Source: Gaetbulibacter_B jejuensis (GTDB taxonomy: Bacteria; Bacteroidota; Bacteroidia; Flavobacteriales; Flavobacteriaceae). Taken from it: a stretch of DNA of 64,000 nucleotides. Position numbers and translations under genes: made by a program. Shown in pieces: positions 32,014 through 40,511 of this stretch. The notes under the pieces were generated by a model that saw only the letters and a list, made by a program, of their open reading frames with translations, was not told where the DNA came from and made no database searches. The stretch lies in contig NZ_BAAAGF010000001.1 of assembly GCF_039524015.1 (NCBI RefSeq), positions 558,001 to 622,000 on the forward strand, written 5' to 3'. Numbering within the stretch: position 1 is the stretch's first letter; the number at the start of each line of letters is the position of its first letter.

Positions 32014-34086
32014 TTAACTTATCTGTAAACCGTTCGCAACGTCTTGGTTGGCATCAGGATTTACAAACACCAATTTACCTTCTGGACTTTCGGTCATTAA
32101 AATCATACCTTCACTTTCAACACCACGTAATTTTCTTGGTGCTAAATTCACTAAAACGGTAACTCGTTTTCCTATAACTTCTTCAGCAGTAAAACTTTCA
32201 GCAATACCAGAAACTATAGTTCTGGTGTCAATACCTGTATCAACTTTTAAGACTAAAAGCTTTTTAGCTTTCGGCATTTTTTCGGCTTCAATAATAGTTC
32301 CTACACGTAAATCTAACTTTGTAAAATCATCAAAAGTGATTTCTTCTTTTTGTGGTTCGGCTGCTTTATTGGCAGCTTCATTGGCCTTTTTACTCGCTTC
32401 TAGTTTATCTAATTGTGCTTGAATGTCTTTATCTTCAATTTTATTGAATAACAATTCAGCTTTTCCTATTTGATGTCCTGCAGGAAGCAAAATATCTTTA
32501 GTTGAAATGTCTTCCCAAGACATCTCGACTCCGCTCGATGATACATTTAAAATAGATTTCAATTTTGAAGATGTAAATGGTAAAAACGGTTCGCTTATAG
32601 TTGCTAAAGCCGATGCTATTTGTAGTGCTACAAACATAATTGTTTTTGTGCGAGCTTCGTCTTCTTTAATAACTTTCCAAGGTTCTTCATCAGCTAAATA
32701 CTTATTACCCAATCGTGCAAGATTCATCAATTCCTGACTTGCCTCACGAAAACGGTAACGCTCAATAGAACTTGCAATAACATCTGGATACGCTTTTACA
32801 GCAGCAAGTGTTTCTTCGTCAACTTGAGAATAGTCGCTTGGTTCTGGAATAATACCATTGTAATACTTGTTGGTTAAAACAACAACACGGTTTATAAAGT
32901 TTCCAAAAATGGCTACCAACTCGTTATTGTTTCTTGCCTGAAAATCTTTCCAAGTAAAATCATTGTCTTTGGTCTCTGGTGCATTTGCTGTTAATGCATA
33001 ACGCAACACATCTTGCTTATCTGGAAAATCCTCTAAATATTCTGGTAACCAAACTGCCCAGTTTTTTGACGTAGATAATTTATTGCCTTCTAAATTTAAA
33101 AACTCGTTAGCTGGCACATTATCTGGTAAAATATATGAGCCTTCTGCTTTTAGCATACTTGGGAAAATGATACAGTGAAACACAATATTATCTTTTCCTA
33201 TAAAGTGAACCAATTTGGTGTTTTCGTCTTTCCAGTATGGTTCCCAATCTTTTCCTTCGCGTTCAGCCCATTCTTTGGTTGCCGAAATGTAACCAATTGG
33301 CGCATCAAACCATACGTAAAGCACTTTGCCTTCGCCACCTTCAACAGGAACAGGAATTCCCCAATCCAGATCACGTGTTACAGCTCGAGGTCGTAAACCA
33401 TCGTCAATCCAAGATTTTACTTGTCCGTAAACATTAGGTTTCCAATCTTTTTTATGACCTTTTAAAATCCATTCTTTTAAAAAATCTTCGTGCTTATCTA
33501 ATGGTAAAAACCAGTGTTTTGTTTCTTTTAGGGTTGGAGCGTTACCAGTAATAGCCGATTTTGGGTTAATTAAATCGGTAGCATTATGGCTGGTTCCACA
33601 TTTTTCACATTGATCACCATAAGCTTCTTCATTACCACATTTTGGACAGGTTCCAATCACAAAACGGTCTGCCAAGAACTGTTTAGCTTCTTCATCATAT
33701 AATTGCTCGGTAACCTCTTCAATAAACTCCCCTTTTTTATACAACTCCAAGAAAAAATCTGAAGCCGTTTCATGGTGAATTTGCGCTGATGTTCTTGAGT
33801 AATTATCAAAGGTAATTCCAAAATCTTCAAAAGATTTTTTAATAATGGCATGATATTTATCAACAACATCTTGAGGTGATACACCTTCTTTTTTTGCTTT
33901 TATAGTAATAGGAACACCATGCTCATCGCTACCGCAAACAAAGGCCACATCGTTTCCTGTTAAGCGTTGGTAACGCGCATAAATATCAGCTGGAACATAA
34001 ACACCTGCTAAATGTCCTATATGAATTGGACCGTTTGTGTAAGGTAATGCTGCAGTAATTGTATATCGTTTAGGATTTGTTGACAT
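32014..34086 (-). CDS. metG: Methionyl-tRNA synthetase with C-terminal tRNA-binding domain
   Basis: A 690-residue class I aminoacyl-tRNA synthetase. The HIGH motif is at 22-25 (PIHIGH), the KMSKS motif reads KLSTS at 336-340, and the CP zinc knuckle is CPKCGNEEAYGDQCEKCG. The anticodon-binding helical domain is followed by a Trbp111/EMAP-like OB domain (about 585-690, FDDFTKLDLRVGTIIEAEKMP). Between the two, residues near 517-523 (SSSGVEM) are encoded by a copy of a dispersed palindromic repeat, so this linker may carry an insertion. Confidence 0.98.
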   Translation of the reverse strand: MSTNPKRYTITAALPYTNGPIHIGHLAGVYVPADIYARYQRLTGNDVAFVCGSDEHGVPITIKAKKEGVSPQDVVDKYHAIIKKSFEDFGITFDNYSRTSAQIHHETASDFFLELYKKGEFIEEVTEQLYDEEAKQFLADRFVIGTCPKCGNEEAYGDQCEKCGTSHNATDLINPKSAITGNAPTLKETKHWFLPLDKHEDFLKEWILKGHKKDWKPNVYGQVKSWIDDGLRPRAVTRDLDWGIPVPVEGGEGKVLYVWFDAPIGYISATKEWAEREGKDWEPYWKDENTKLVHFIGKDNIVFHCIIFPSMLKAEGSYILPDNVPANEFLNLEGNKLSTSKNWAVWLPEYLEDFPDKQDVLRYALTANAPETKDNDFTWKDFQARNNNELVAIFGNFINRVVVLTNKYYNGIIPEPSDYSQVDEETLAAVKAYPDVIASSIERYRFREASQELMNLARLGNKYLADEEPWKVIKEDEARTKTIMFVALQIASALATISEPFLPFTSSKLKSILNVSSSGVEMSWEDISTKDILLPAGHQIGKAELLFNKIEDKDIQAQLDKLEASKKANEAANKAAEPQKEEITFDDFTKLDLRVGTIIEAEKMPKAKKLLVLKVDTGIDTRTIVSGIAESFTAEEVIGKRVTVLVNLAPRKLRGVESEGMILMTESPEGKLVFVNPDANQDVANGLQIS
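32521..32540. repeat. Dispersed palindromic repeat inside metG
   Basis: CATCTCGACTCCGCTCGATG shares the core TCGACTYCGCTC with the repeat in the tRNA-Phe-like gene at 23.85 kb. It is translated in frame within the metG linker. Confidence 0.6.
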
Positions 34087-34199
34087 ATCAAGGTTTAATT
34101 TGATGGCAAAAATAACTATTAAGTTTTTTATTCTCTCAATTCTTAATCCTTCAATTGAGTTTTGAGGGCTATTTTTTATTAGATTTGATAGAAAAAGCT

Positions 34200-34832
34200 A
34201 TGAAAAAGTACTATTATGTAATTTTAGTATTCTTTTTTACGTGCAATAGTTTTGCCCAAAAAGAAAAAGATTCTACCGAGGTGAAATCTAATCCAATAGT
34301 TTATGTCGACTTTTTAGTAGGCGCCTCAAATAGCGGAAATGAAGTAAACGGATTAACTTTTGGATTTAGTGCAAATTATCAAATAAATAAAGATCTATTT
34401 ACTTTTAGAAGCACATATGTTGCTGAGACAAACCCTGATGCAGGATTAGCTAGTGTTTTAATCGTTCCATTATTTATTGGAGGAGATTCATTGAATGAGT
34501 TTGCCTTACTCTATGGAAAACGGTTTATTTTTAATGGTTCTGCTCTTAGTATTTCAGCAGGTGTATCTTCTAATTTGTTAAGGTATAGTAGAACTGTAGA
34601 TGGTGAAAAATTTAGATATAACGAATCATATATAGCTGTTCCTTTTGAGTTAAATTTTAATTTTTTTAAAGCTAAAAAAAAGCGGTTTAGAGTATTGTAT
34701 GGGATAATCCCTGTGGGGCAACCAACTGCATTTGGTAGAAGTTTTGGGGTTAAAATATTTGGTAGCTTAGGAGAGTTCAATTATTTTGGTGTAGGTTTAA
34801 ACTTAGGTTTAGGATGGCATAAAAAATATTAA
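34200..34832 (+). CDS. Predicted outer-membrane beta-barrel protein, unknown
   Basis: The 210-residue product has a signal peptide (MKKYYYVILVFFFTCNSFAQ). Alternating beta segments with aromatic ends follow (NPIVYVDFLVGASNSG, NGLTFGFSANYQINK, FTFRSTYVAETN, LGEFNYFGVGLNLGLGWHKKY), fitting a small outer-membrane barrel. The ATG at 34200 gives a clean signal peptide; the in-frame ATG 45 nt upstream does not. It is followed 1 bp later by the LD-carboxypeptidase gene, so it may act at the cell envelope with it. Confidence 0.72.
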   Translation: MKKYYYVILVFFFTCNSFAQKEKDSTEVKSNPIVYVDFLVGASNSGNEVNGLTFGFSANYQINKDLFTFRSTYVAETNPDAGLASVLIVPLFIGGDSLNEFALLYGKRFIFNGSALSISAGVSSNLLRYSRTVDGEKFRYNESYIAVPFELNFNFFKAKKKRFRVLYGIIPVGQPTAFGRSFGVKIFGSLGEFNYFGVGLNLGLGWHKKY

Positions 34833-34833
34833 T

Positions 34834-35814
34834 ATGGCATTAAAAAAAATAACATTGTTTCTCTTGTGTATTATAGCAGGTGAAATGTATTCTCAAGAAA
34901 AAATGACACAACCACCATATTTAAAAGTAGGTGATACAGTGGCTATTGTAGCACCTTCAGGAATTTTAAAAAACAGACAACGTGAAGTTCAACAAGCTAG
35001 CGATTTACTTAAAAGTTGGGGTTTAAATGTGGTTGTTGGTAAGCATGTGTTTAGTCAAGACAATCATTTTGCTGGAACTGATAACGAGCGTTGTGAAGAT
35101 TTTCAAAACGCGATGGACGACCCAACTATAAGTGCTATTTGGTGTGCACGTGGTGGTTATGGTGCTGTTAGAATTTTAGATAAACTCGATTTCACAAAAT
35201 TTAAAACACAACCCAAATGGCTTATAGGTTATAGTGATATTACAGCCTTACATAGTTTGTTTCACAACCAAGGGTTTGAAACTATACATGCTATGATGTG
35301 TGTGAGCTTAACAAAAGATCTTGAAGGACTTGAACAAACCGTTGCTACATTTAAGTCGGCAATTTTTGGAGAGACTTTGACCTATACTTTAGCAGGAACA
35401 AATTATAACAGAGTTGGAACAGCATCAGGTGAATTGGTAGGAGGAAACCTAACGATGTTGCACACTATGTTGGGTTCTGAAACTAGTATTGATACTTCGG
35501 GAAAAATTTTATTTATTGAAGAAATTGGTGAGTATAAATATCATATAGACCGTATGTTACAAAGTTTAAAACGTGCTGGTTATTTTGATAATTGTGCAGG
35601 AGTTATTGTTGGAGATATGACCAAACTTAGAAAAAACACAACGCTTTGGGGAACATCTATTGAGCAACTTATTTTAGATGCTTTGGCTGATTACGATTTT
35701 CCTATTGCGTTTAATATGCCTGCTGGACACGAAGATGATAACAGAGCAATGTTTTTAGGTCGAACAGTACAGTTGACAGTTGGTGCTGAGCAGTCAACAT
35801 TGGTTTTTGAGTAA
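34834..35814 (+). CDS. S66-family LD-carboxypeptidase (peptidoglycan recycling or remodelling)
   Basis: A 326-residue serine peptidase of the LdcA/muramoyl-tetrapeptide carboxypeptidase family, with a signal peptide (to about GEMYSQ) that places it in the periplasm. The nucleophile is Ser134 in LIGYSDITALH. The Glu and His of the S66 triad lie in LFIEEIGEYKYHIDRML and MPAGHEDDNRAM, and the family motif WCARGGYGAVRIL is present. It cleaves the terminal D-Ala from L,D-tetrapeptides. The E. coli enzyme is cytoplasmic, so the export signal is a notable difference. Confidence 0.93.
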   Translation: MALKKITLFLLCIIAGEMYSQEKMTQPPYLKVGDTVAIVAPSGILKNRQREVQQASDLLKSWGLNVVVGKHVFSQDNHFAGTDNERCEDFQNAMDDPTISAIWCARGGYGAVRILDKLDFTKFKTQPKWLIGYSDITALHSLFHNQGFETIHAMMCVSLTKDLEGLEQTVATFKSAIFGETLTYTLAGTNYNRVGTASGELVGGNLTMLHTMLGSETSIDTSGKILFIEEIGEYKYHIDRMLQSLKRAGYFDNCAGVIVGDMTKLRKNTTLWGTSIEQLILDALADYDFPIAFNMPAGHEDDNRAMFLGRTVQLTVGAEQSTLVFE

Positions 35815-36326
35815 TGAAAAAGCTGATTTTTTTATTTTGTTTAGTCTTTATTGTTTGTTGTGAAAATGAAAACACAGATTCTATTAAAGAATTTGAAACT
35901 ACTTTAGGAAAGAAAAACATTGAAGTGTTGAACTTATTGGTTAATAAGTTTGAACTTTTTTTATCTAAAGAATATCCTGCTTTGGAAGTGAAAGATGCTT
36001 ATTATCAATTTTTATTAGATATTAAGAATAATAAAGAATTTGAAAGTGACTATTTCCTGTCAGAAGAGGATAGACAAGTTTATATCAAGAGTGGATTTAA
36101 AAATGAAATTTACGATTCTGAAAATAATGTTAATCAAACAGGAAAATATATGTTAGCATTATCTTTAGTTAAAGATTCTGATTCTTTAATTAAAAAGTAT
36201 TTCGAAAATCGACAAGCAGCAGGAACGATTCATAACATTCTTTTTGCAAACAGTATTTTAAGTAATGACCCAAACTTTAATAATTATTTTCATAAACGTA
36301 TAGTTGTTTTAGAATACAGCTTTTAA
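35814..36326 (+). CDS. Putative lipoprotein, unknown
   Basis: A 170-residue product. Its ATG overlaps the preceding stop by one base (TAATG). The N-terminus MKKLIFLFCLVFIVCCENEN looks like a lipoprotein signal with Cys at about 15-16. The remainder is helical and charged, with many Lys, Glu and Asn and no recognised motif. Coupled translation with the LD-carboxypeptidase suggests a shared envelope role, but the function cannot be named. Confidence 0.72.
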   Translation: MKKLIFLFCLVFIVCCENENTDSIKEFETTLGKKNIEVLNLLVNKFELFLSKEYPALEVKDAYYQFLLDIKNNKEFESDYFLSEEDRQVYIKSGFKNEIYDSENNVNQTGKYMLALSLVKDSDSLIKKYFENRQAAGTIHNILFANSILSNDPNFNNYFHKRIVVLEYSF

Positions 36327-36361
36327 ACTAGCATAAGGCTTCTGTTAATATGTAAAAAAAA

Positions 36362-36379
36362 TGTCAAAGAAGTGTCAAA
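36362..36379 (+). promoter_or_regulatory. Pho-box-like direct repeat upstream of the PhoB-like regulator
   Basis: TGTCAAAGAAGTGTCAAA contains TGTCA-N6-TGTCA, an 11-bp-period direct repeat identical in spacing to the enterobacterial PhoB site. An inverted TTGACAT copy follows at 36391-36397. It lies 43 bp upstream of the start of a gene whose product has an OmpR/PhoB-type DNA-binding domain. Autoregulation is inference. Confidence 0.4.
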
Positions 36380-36421
36380 CGCTCAAGTAATTGACATATT
36401 TATGTTTTATTTACAAAACAT

Positions 36422-37258
36422 ATGAAAAGGACTATTTATTCTATATTTTTTATTTTGTTGTTGAGTTGTTCAATGTCTTGTGACGATGAAAATTCATTTT
36501 CTGAAATCACTAAAATTGCATTGCGAGATGTAGGGAATTCACTTTTACTGTCTCAAAGCGATTCTACCTCTTTAGTTTTACCAATTACTAATATTGATAC
36601 CAATAAATTTGAATTAACCTTTCAAGAGGAACTAAGGATTGTTCCAGATAATTTAGTAGATGCAGTAAAGAATAGTTTTGCCAAAGCCAATTTACCTGAT
36701 AATTATAGAATTGAAGTATTACAGTGTTCAGATAATGAAGTAGCGTATAGCTATGAAATGAAAAACGAAGAGCAGAACAGTATTATACCTTGTATGGGAA
36801 GAGCATTACCTGTTGGGTGTTACATAATCCAAGTGCAATTTACTGAGCTTAAACAGACTTCTTGGGTAATGTATGTATTACTTTTTGGTGGAGTAATTTT
36901 AGCTTTATGGTTTTTAATGAAGCTTAGAAAACCAAAGCTCAAGGAAGACACGTTGGAATCTTACATTATTGGAAAATATGAGTTTTACCCTGACCAAAAT
37001 AAATTGGTAAAGTCAGCTTCTGAAATTCAACTTTCCAAAAAAGAGTGCGAGCTGCTTGAAATTTTCTATGAAAACTTGAATACTGTAGTTAAACGAGATG
37101 AGTTGGTTAAACGAGTTTGGGAAGACCAAGGCGTGTTTGTTGGTAGGAGTTTAGATACCTATATTTCTAAACTGAGAAAAAAATTACAGGAGGACGATTC
37201 TATAAAAATAACTAACATTCATGGTATTGGGTATAAGTTAGAAGTATTAGATACTTAG
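36422..37258 (+). CDS. Membrane-bound winged-helix regulator with periplasmic sensor domain
   Basis: A 278-residue one-component regulator: an N-terminal signal or lipoprotein-like leader (ILLLSCSMSCDDE), a periplasmic domain (about 25-140 with four Cys), one transmembrane helix (about 147-165, WVMYVLLFGGVILALWFLM), and a C-terminal OmpR/PhoB winged helix (about 190-275, LSKKECELLEIFYENLNTVV...RSLDTYISKLRKKLQ...ITNIHGIGYKLE). The order is reversed relative to ToxR or CadC, whose DNA-binding domain is N-terminal. It presumably reads an envelope signal. YraN follows 21 bp downstream. Confidence 0.85.
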   Translation: MKRTIYSIFFILLLSCSMSCDDENSFSEITKIALRDVGNSLLLSQSDSTSLVLPITNIDTNKFELTFQEELRIVPDNLVDAVKNSFAKANLPDNYRIEVLQCSDNEVAYSYEMKNEEQNSIIPCMGRALPVGCYIIQVQFTELKQTSWVMYVLLFGGVILALWFLMKLRKPKLKEDTLESYIIGKYEFYPDQNKLVKSASEIQLSKKECELLEIFYENLNTVVKRDELVKRVWEDQGVFVGRSLDTYISKLRKKLQEDDSIKITNIHGIGYKLEVLDT

Positions 37259-37279
37259 AGTTTTTAATTATTAAATCAG

Positions 37280-37639
37280 ATGGCACAACACAATGAACTT
37301 GGTAAAAAAGGAGAGCAACTAGCAGTAGATTTTTTGTTGCAAAATCACTATGAAATTGTGGAACGCAATTATCGTTTTGATAAGGCTGAGGTTGATATTA
37401 TTGCCCAAAAAGAAGATATTCTTGCCATTATTGAAGTGAAAACACGCTCTACTACCGATTTTGGAAATCCGCAAGATTTTGTAAAACCAAAACAAATTAA
37501 AAACCTAGTAAAAGCAGTAGATGAATACGTAACCGTAAATGGTTTAGAGGTTGAAGTGCGTTTTGATATTATTGCAATTGTAAAAAACGAAAAAGACTAC
37601 ACGATAGAGCATTTAGAAAATGCATTTTTTCATTTTTAA
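37280..37639 (+). CDS. yraN: YraN/UPF0102 endonuclease-like protein
   Basis: A 119-residue protein of the UPF0102 (YraN) family with a restriction-endonuclease-like fold. Conserved features are LGKKGEQLAVDFL, NYRFDKAEVDIIAQ and IIEVKTRS, which give a D...ExK-type active site. The family is widespread; its nuclease role is inferred from fold and not well defined. The last four bases overlap the convergent phytanoyl-CoA dioxygenase-like gene. Confidence 0.93.
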   Translation: MAQHNELGKKGEQLAVDFLLQNHYEIVERNYRFDKAEVDIIAQKEDILAIIEVKTRSTTDFGNPQDFVKPKQIKNLVKAVDEYVTVNGLEVEVRFDIIAIVKNEKDYTIEHLENAFFHF

Positions 37640-38355
37640 CTAATTTTATAGTATTCTGACCAAGATAAAGGTTTATCTAGATAATGTTTATTAAATTCTA
37701 AATGAATCACTCTTCTTTTTTTTCCATTTGTCGTTCTATTAGAAGAATGTAAAGTTAAAGGTTTCATTAACATTGCGCCTCCTTTATCAATATTACAGAT
37801 AAATTCATTTTCTGAATTCAAATCTGTAGATTCTACACGAATTATTCCATTTGAATGAGATTTAGGAATTACTTTAAGAGCTCCATTGTATCTATCTGTT
37901 TTGTCTAAATGAATCCGGACGGTTATAGTGTCTTGTAAAATTTTTAAAGGAGGTTGAACACCATAAAATCCTTTTTTGAAAGTCCAATTAGAATAGTTTT
38001 CTAGTTCTACTTTTTTGTTAACAGAAATGCTTAAATCTTGATGGAAAGGAACAAACCAATTAGATTCACTAGGCTTGTCAAAATAGATGGCTTTTGTTAG
38101 GAAATAGTTCTCTTTGAAGAGTTGAGATGTTAATTCTATTAGTTTTTCATTAAATAGTAAACTAGATATTTTTGGAACACTTTTGATTAGTTGCCTTATG
38201 GCAAACAAATCTTTCGATTTCATAAATGAATTTTCATCTTGTTCGGTATTTTCGATACAATTTAAAATTTGAGAAACTTCATTATCTGAATATAAGTCTG
38301 TCAAAATAGAAAAACCATTTTCCTCAAGCTCTAGTTTGTTTTTCAAATAATTCAT
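37636..38355 (-). CDS. Phytanoyl-CoA dioxygenase-family Fe(II)/2-oxoglutarate oxygenase
   Basis: A 239-residue protein with a PhyH-type double-stranded beta helix. The metal site is His and Asp in VPFHQDLSISV plus a distal His in PLTLHSSNRTTNGKKRR, with the Arg that follows suited to binding 2-oxoglutarate. Family members hydroxylate diverse small molecules, and the substrate is unknown. It is the last gene of the yicC-gmk-nadD run, 9 bp after nadD, where its presence is unexpected. Confidence 0.88.
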   Translation of the reverse strand: MNYLKNKLELEENGFSILTDLYSDNEVSQILNCIENTEQDENSFMKSKDLFAIRQLIKSVPKISSLLFNEKLIELTSQLFKENYFLTKAIYFDKPSESNWFVPFHQDLSISVNKKVELENYSNWTFKKGFYGVQPPLKILQDTITVRIHLDKTDRYNGALKVIPKSHSNGIIRVESTDLNSENEFICNIDKGGAMLMKPLTLHSSNRTTNGKKRRVIHLEFNKHYLDKPLSWSEYYKIS

Positions 38356-38364
38356 TGTAGAATC

Positions 38365-38943
38365 TTATCTATAAAAATTCATTTGATCAACATATTCCCA
38401 AACGTGTTCAGGAAGCATTGGCCTTATGTTTTTACCTGCTTTTATTGATTTTCTAATAAATGTAGAAGAGAGCTCCATTATTGGAGCAGCAACATGATGA
38501 ATTTTTGGGTGACCATCAAACTGGGTTTCAACAGTTCCTTCAGAAATACGAGGATACACATAAATATCATGACCTTGAAGAATCAATTCATAGTTTTTCC
38601 ATTTATGGAAACTCTTTAAATTGTCTTCACCCATAATTAAAGCAAACTCATAATCAGGATGTTTTTCTTGTAAGTATGTAAGCGTATTTATAGTGTAATT
38701 TGGTTGTGGTAAGTTAAACTCAATATCGCTTGGTTTTAGTTTGGTATAGTCTTTTGTAGCACGATATACCATTTCTAAACGTTGGTGGTTATCTAGTAAA
38801 GAGCTCTTTTTTTTAAACGGATTGTGAGGCGTAACTACTAACCAAATTTGGTCCAAATCACTATATTCAGCCATGTGGTTGGCAATGGTTAAATGCCCAA
38901 CATGAATAGGGTTAAACGTACCAAAATAAAGACCTATTTTCAT
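38365..38943 (-). CDS. nadD: Nicotinate-nucleotide adenylyltransferase
   Basis: A 192-residue enzyme that adenylates nicotinate mononucleotide in NAD synthesis. It carries the nucleotidyltransferase signature GTFNPIHVGH (8-17), the HNPFKKKSSLLD segment and the second motif SSTFIRKSIKAG (about 163-174). The length and motifs are typical. It overlaps the gmk stop by 4 bp, indicating translational coupling. Confidence 0.97.
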   Translation of the reverse strand: MKIGLYFGTFNPIHVGHLTIANHMAEYSDLDQIWLVVTPHNPFKKKSSLLDNHQRLEMVYRATKDYTKLKPSDIEFNLPQPNYTINTLTYLQEKHPDYEFALIMGEDNLKSFHKWKNYELILQGHDIYVYPRISEGTVETQFDGHPKIHHVAAPIMELSSTFIRKSIKAGKNIRPMLPEHVWEYVDQMNFYR

Positions 38944-39521
38944 TTTTTATCAATACCTAAATAGTTTGAAACTAGTTTGTATGCTTCGTCTAAAGCTTTA
39001 TCTAAATCGTCGTTAATTACAATTTTGTCAAACAATGGTGCAGTTGCCAATTCAGCAGATGCCTTTGCAATACGCATGTTTATTTTGTCGTCGCTTTCGG
39101 TCTTACGTTTTTTAAGTCTTATTTTAAGTTCGTCAATACTTGGAGGTTTTACAAAAATGGCAAGTGTTTCTTCTGGGAATTTTCGTTTAATGCGTAATCC
39201 TCCAGAAACATCAATATCAAAAATAACATGTTTTCCTTTGGCCCAAATACGCTCCACTTCGGTTTTTAAAGTGCCATAAAAATTGTCGCGATACACTTCT
39301 TCCCACTCTAAAAACTCATCGTTTTTTATTTTCTTTTTAAAGTCTTCAAAACTTAAAAAATAGTAGTCTTTACCATGTACTTCTTCGCCTCTTTTGGCAC
39401 GCGAAGTAGCCGAAATAGAAAACTCTAAATCCAACTCTTGCTGTTTAAGCAAATGTCTTACAATAGTGGTTTTTCCTGAGCCAGAAGGCGCTGAAAACAC
39501 AATAAGTTTACCTTGCTTCAT
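38940..39521 (-). CDS. gmk: Guanylate kinase
   Basis: A 193-residue P-loop kinase that phosphorylates GMP to GDP. The Walker A motif is APSGSGKTT (11-19). GMP-binding residues are in SATSRAKRGEEVHGKDYYFLS, and the lid and core sequence includes HVIFDIDVSGGLRIK and LFDKIVINDD. Its ATG shares a base with the yicC stop codon, and it overlaps nadD by 4 bp. It is the middle gene of the operon. Confidence 0.98.
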   Translation of the reverse strand: MKQGKLIVFSAPSGSGKTTIVRHLLKQQELDLEFSISATSRAKRGEEVHGKDYYFLSFEDFKKKIKNDEFLEWEEVYRDNFYGTLKTEVERIWAKGKHVIFDIDVSGGLRIKRKFPEETLAIFVKPPSIDELKIRLKKRKTESDDKINMRIAKASAELATAPLFDKIVINDDLDKALDEAYKLVSNYLGIDKK

Positions 39522-40378
39522 TATAATACGTTTAAGAGTTGTTCTTTAATTTTTTCGAGCTCATCTTTCATTTGAACTACCAGTTTTTGCATTGGTGCAT
39601 AATTAGATTTTGACCCAATGGTATTGATTTCGCGTCCCATTTCCTGACTGATAAACCCTAATTTTTTACCGTTAGAATCGCTAGATTTTAATGTTTTCAA
39701 AAAGTAGTCCAAATGATTGCTTAATCTTACTTTTTCTTCAGTAATGTCAAATTTTTCTATGTAAAATACCAGTTCTTGCTCAAAACGATTTTCGTCAACT
39801 TTTTCTTTTATATCGGCAATTCCTTTTTGCAAACGTTCTCTTACTCCTTTAATACGCTCAGGATCCATTTTTATAACTTGCTCCAATAGGTTTGAAATAG
39901 TATTGACACGCTCTATAAAATCGGCTTCCAAAACTTGTCCTTCATCTAATCTGTACTGATAAATTTTTTCTAGACTGCTATCAATTTCTTTAGCAATTTG
40001 GCTCCATTCGTCTTCATCAATTTCATCACGTTCAGTAGTCACTGCATCAGGAAGTCTAATAGCCATTTTAAGCATTTCGGTTTCATCACCATCAACAACT
40101 TCTTTAAGTTGTTTAATATACTGTTGCACAACTGTTTTATTGATTTGAGTAGAGGTTTCTTCACCAGTAATTTCCATGTACAACGAAAAATCTATTTTAC
40201 CTCTTACCAGTTTAGAAGCGATTTGTTTTCTTATCTCAAGTTCCTTTTCTCTGTAAAGCGAAGGCATGCGAGTATTTAAATCTAAATTTTTACTGTTAAG
40301 GGATTTTACCTCTATTGAAATCTTTTTTGTTGGAAGCTGAATTACAGACTTCCCATATCCTGTCATTGATTGTATCAT
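39521..40378 (-). CDS. yicC: YicC-family endoribonuclease-like protein
   Basis: A 285-residue protein with the family's N-terminal motif MIQSMTGYGKSVI and C-terminal FISQEMGREINTIGSKSNYAPMQKLVVQMKDELEKIKEQ. YicC proteins act as endoribonucleases on small RNAs in E. coli, and the family is conserved next to gmk in many bacteria. The start at 40378 reproduces the conserved N-terminus; the longer frame from 40423 does not. It is first gene of the yicC-gmk-nadD run. Confidence 0.95.
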   Translation of the reverse strand: MIQSMTGYGKSVIQLPTKKISIEVKSLNSKNLDLNTRMPSLYREKELEIRKQIASKLVRGKIDFSLYMEITGEETSTQINKTVVQQYIKQLKEVVDGDETEMLKMAIRLPDAVTTERDEIDEDEWSQIAKEIDSSLEKIYQYRLDEGQVLEADFIERVNTISNLLEQVIKMDPERIKGVRERLQKGIADIKEKVDENRFEQELVFYIEKFDITEEKVRLSNHLDYFLKTLKSSDSNGKKLGFISQEMGREINTIGSKSNYAPMQKLVVQMKDELEKIKEQLLNVL

Positions 40379-40482
40379 GAACCTACATTTATATAAAAGT
40401 TGAGCAAAGGTAAGGAAAAACATATAGTTATAGGTTATTATAAAAAGCGGAATAACTATTATGCTTGCATAACAAAAATCAA

Positions 40483-40490
40483 TAAATTTG
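40483..40490 (+). promoter_or_regulatory. -7 promoter element for the thioesterase gene
   Basis: TAAATTTG is an exact TAnnTTTG match 21 nt upstream of the ATG at 40512. Confidence 0.45.
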
Positions 40491-40511
40491 TAGAACTTAA
40501 AAACCTATGTT

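Noticed and set aside
32048..32422. 124-residue ORF on the plus strand
   Set aside because: It is the antisense shadow of metG codons and has no start context or family features.
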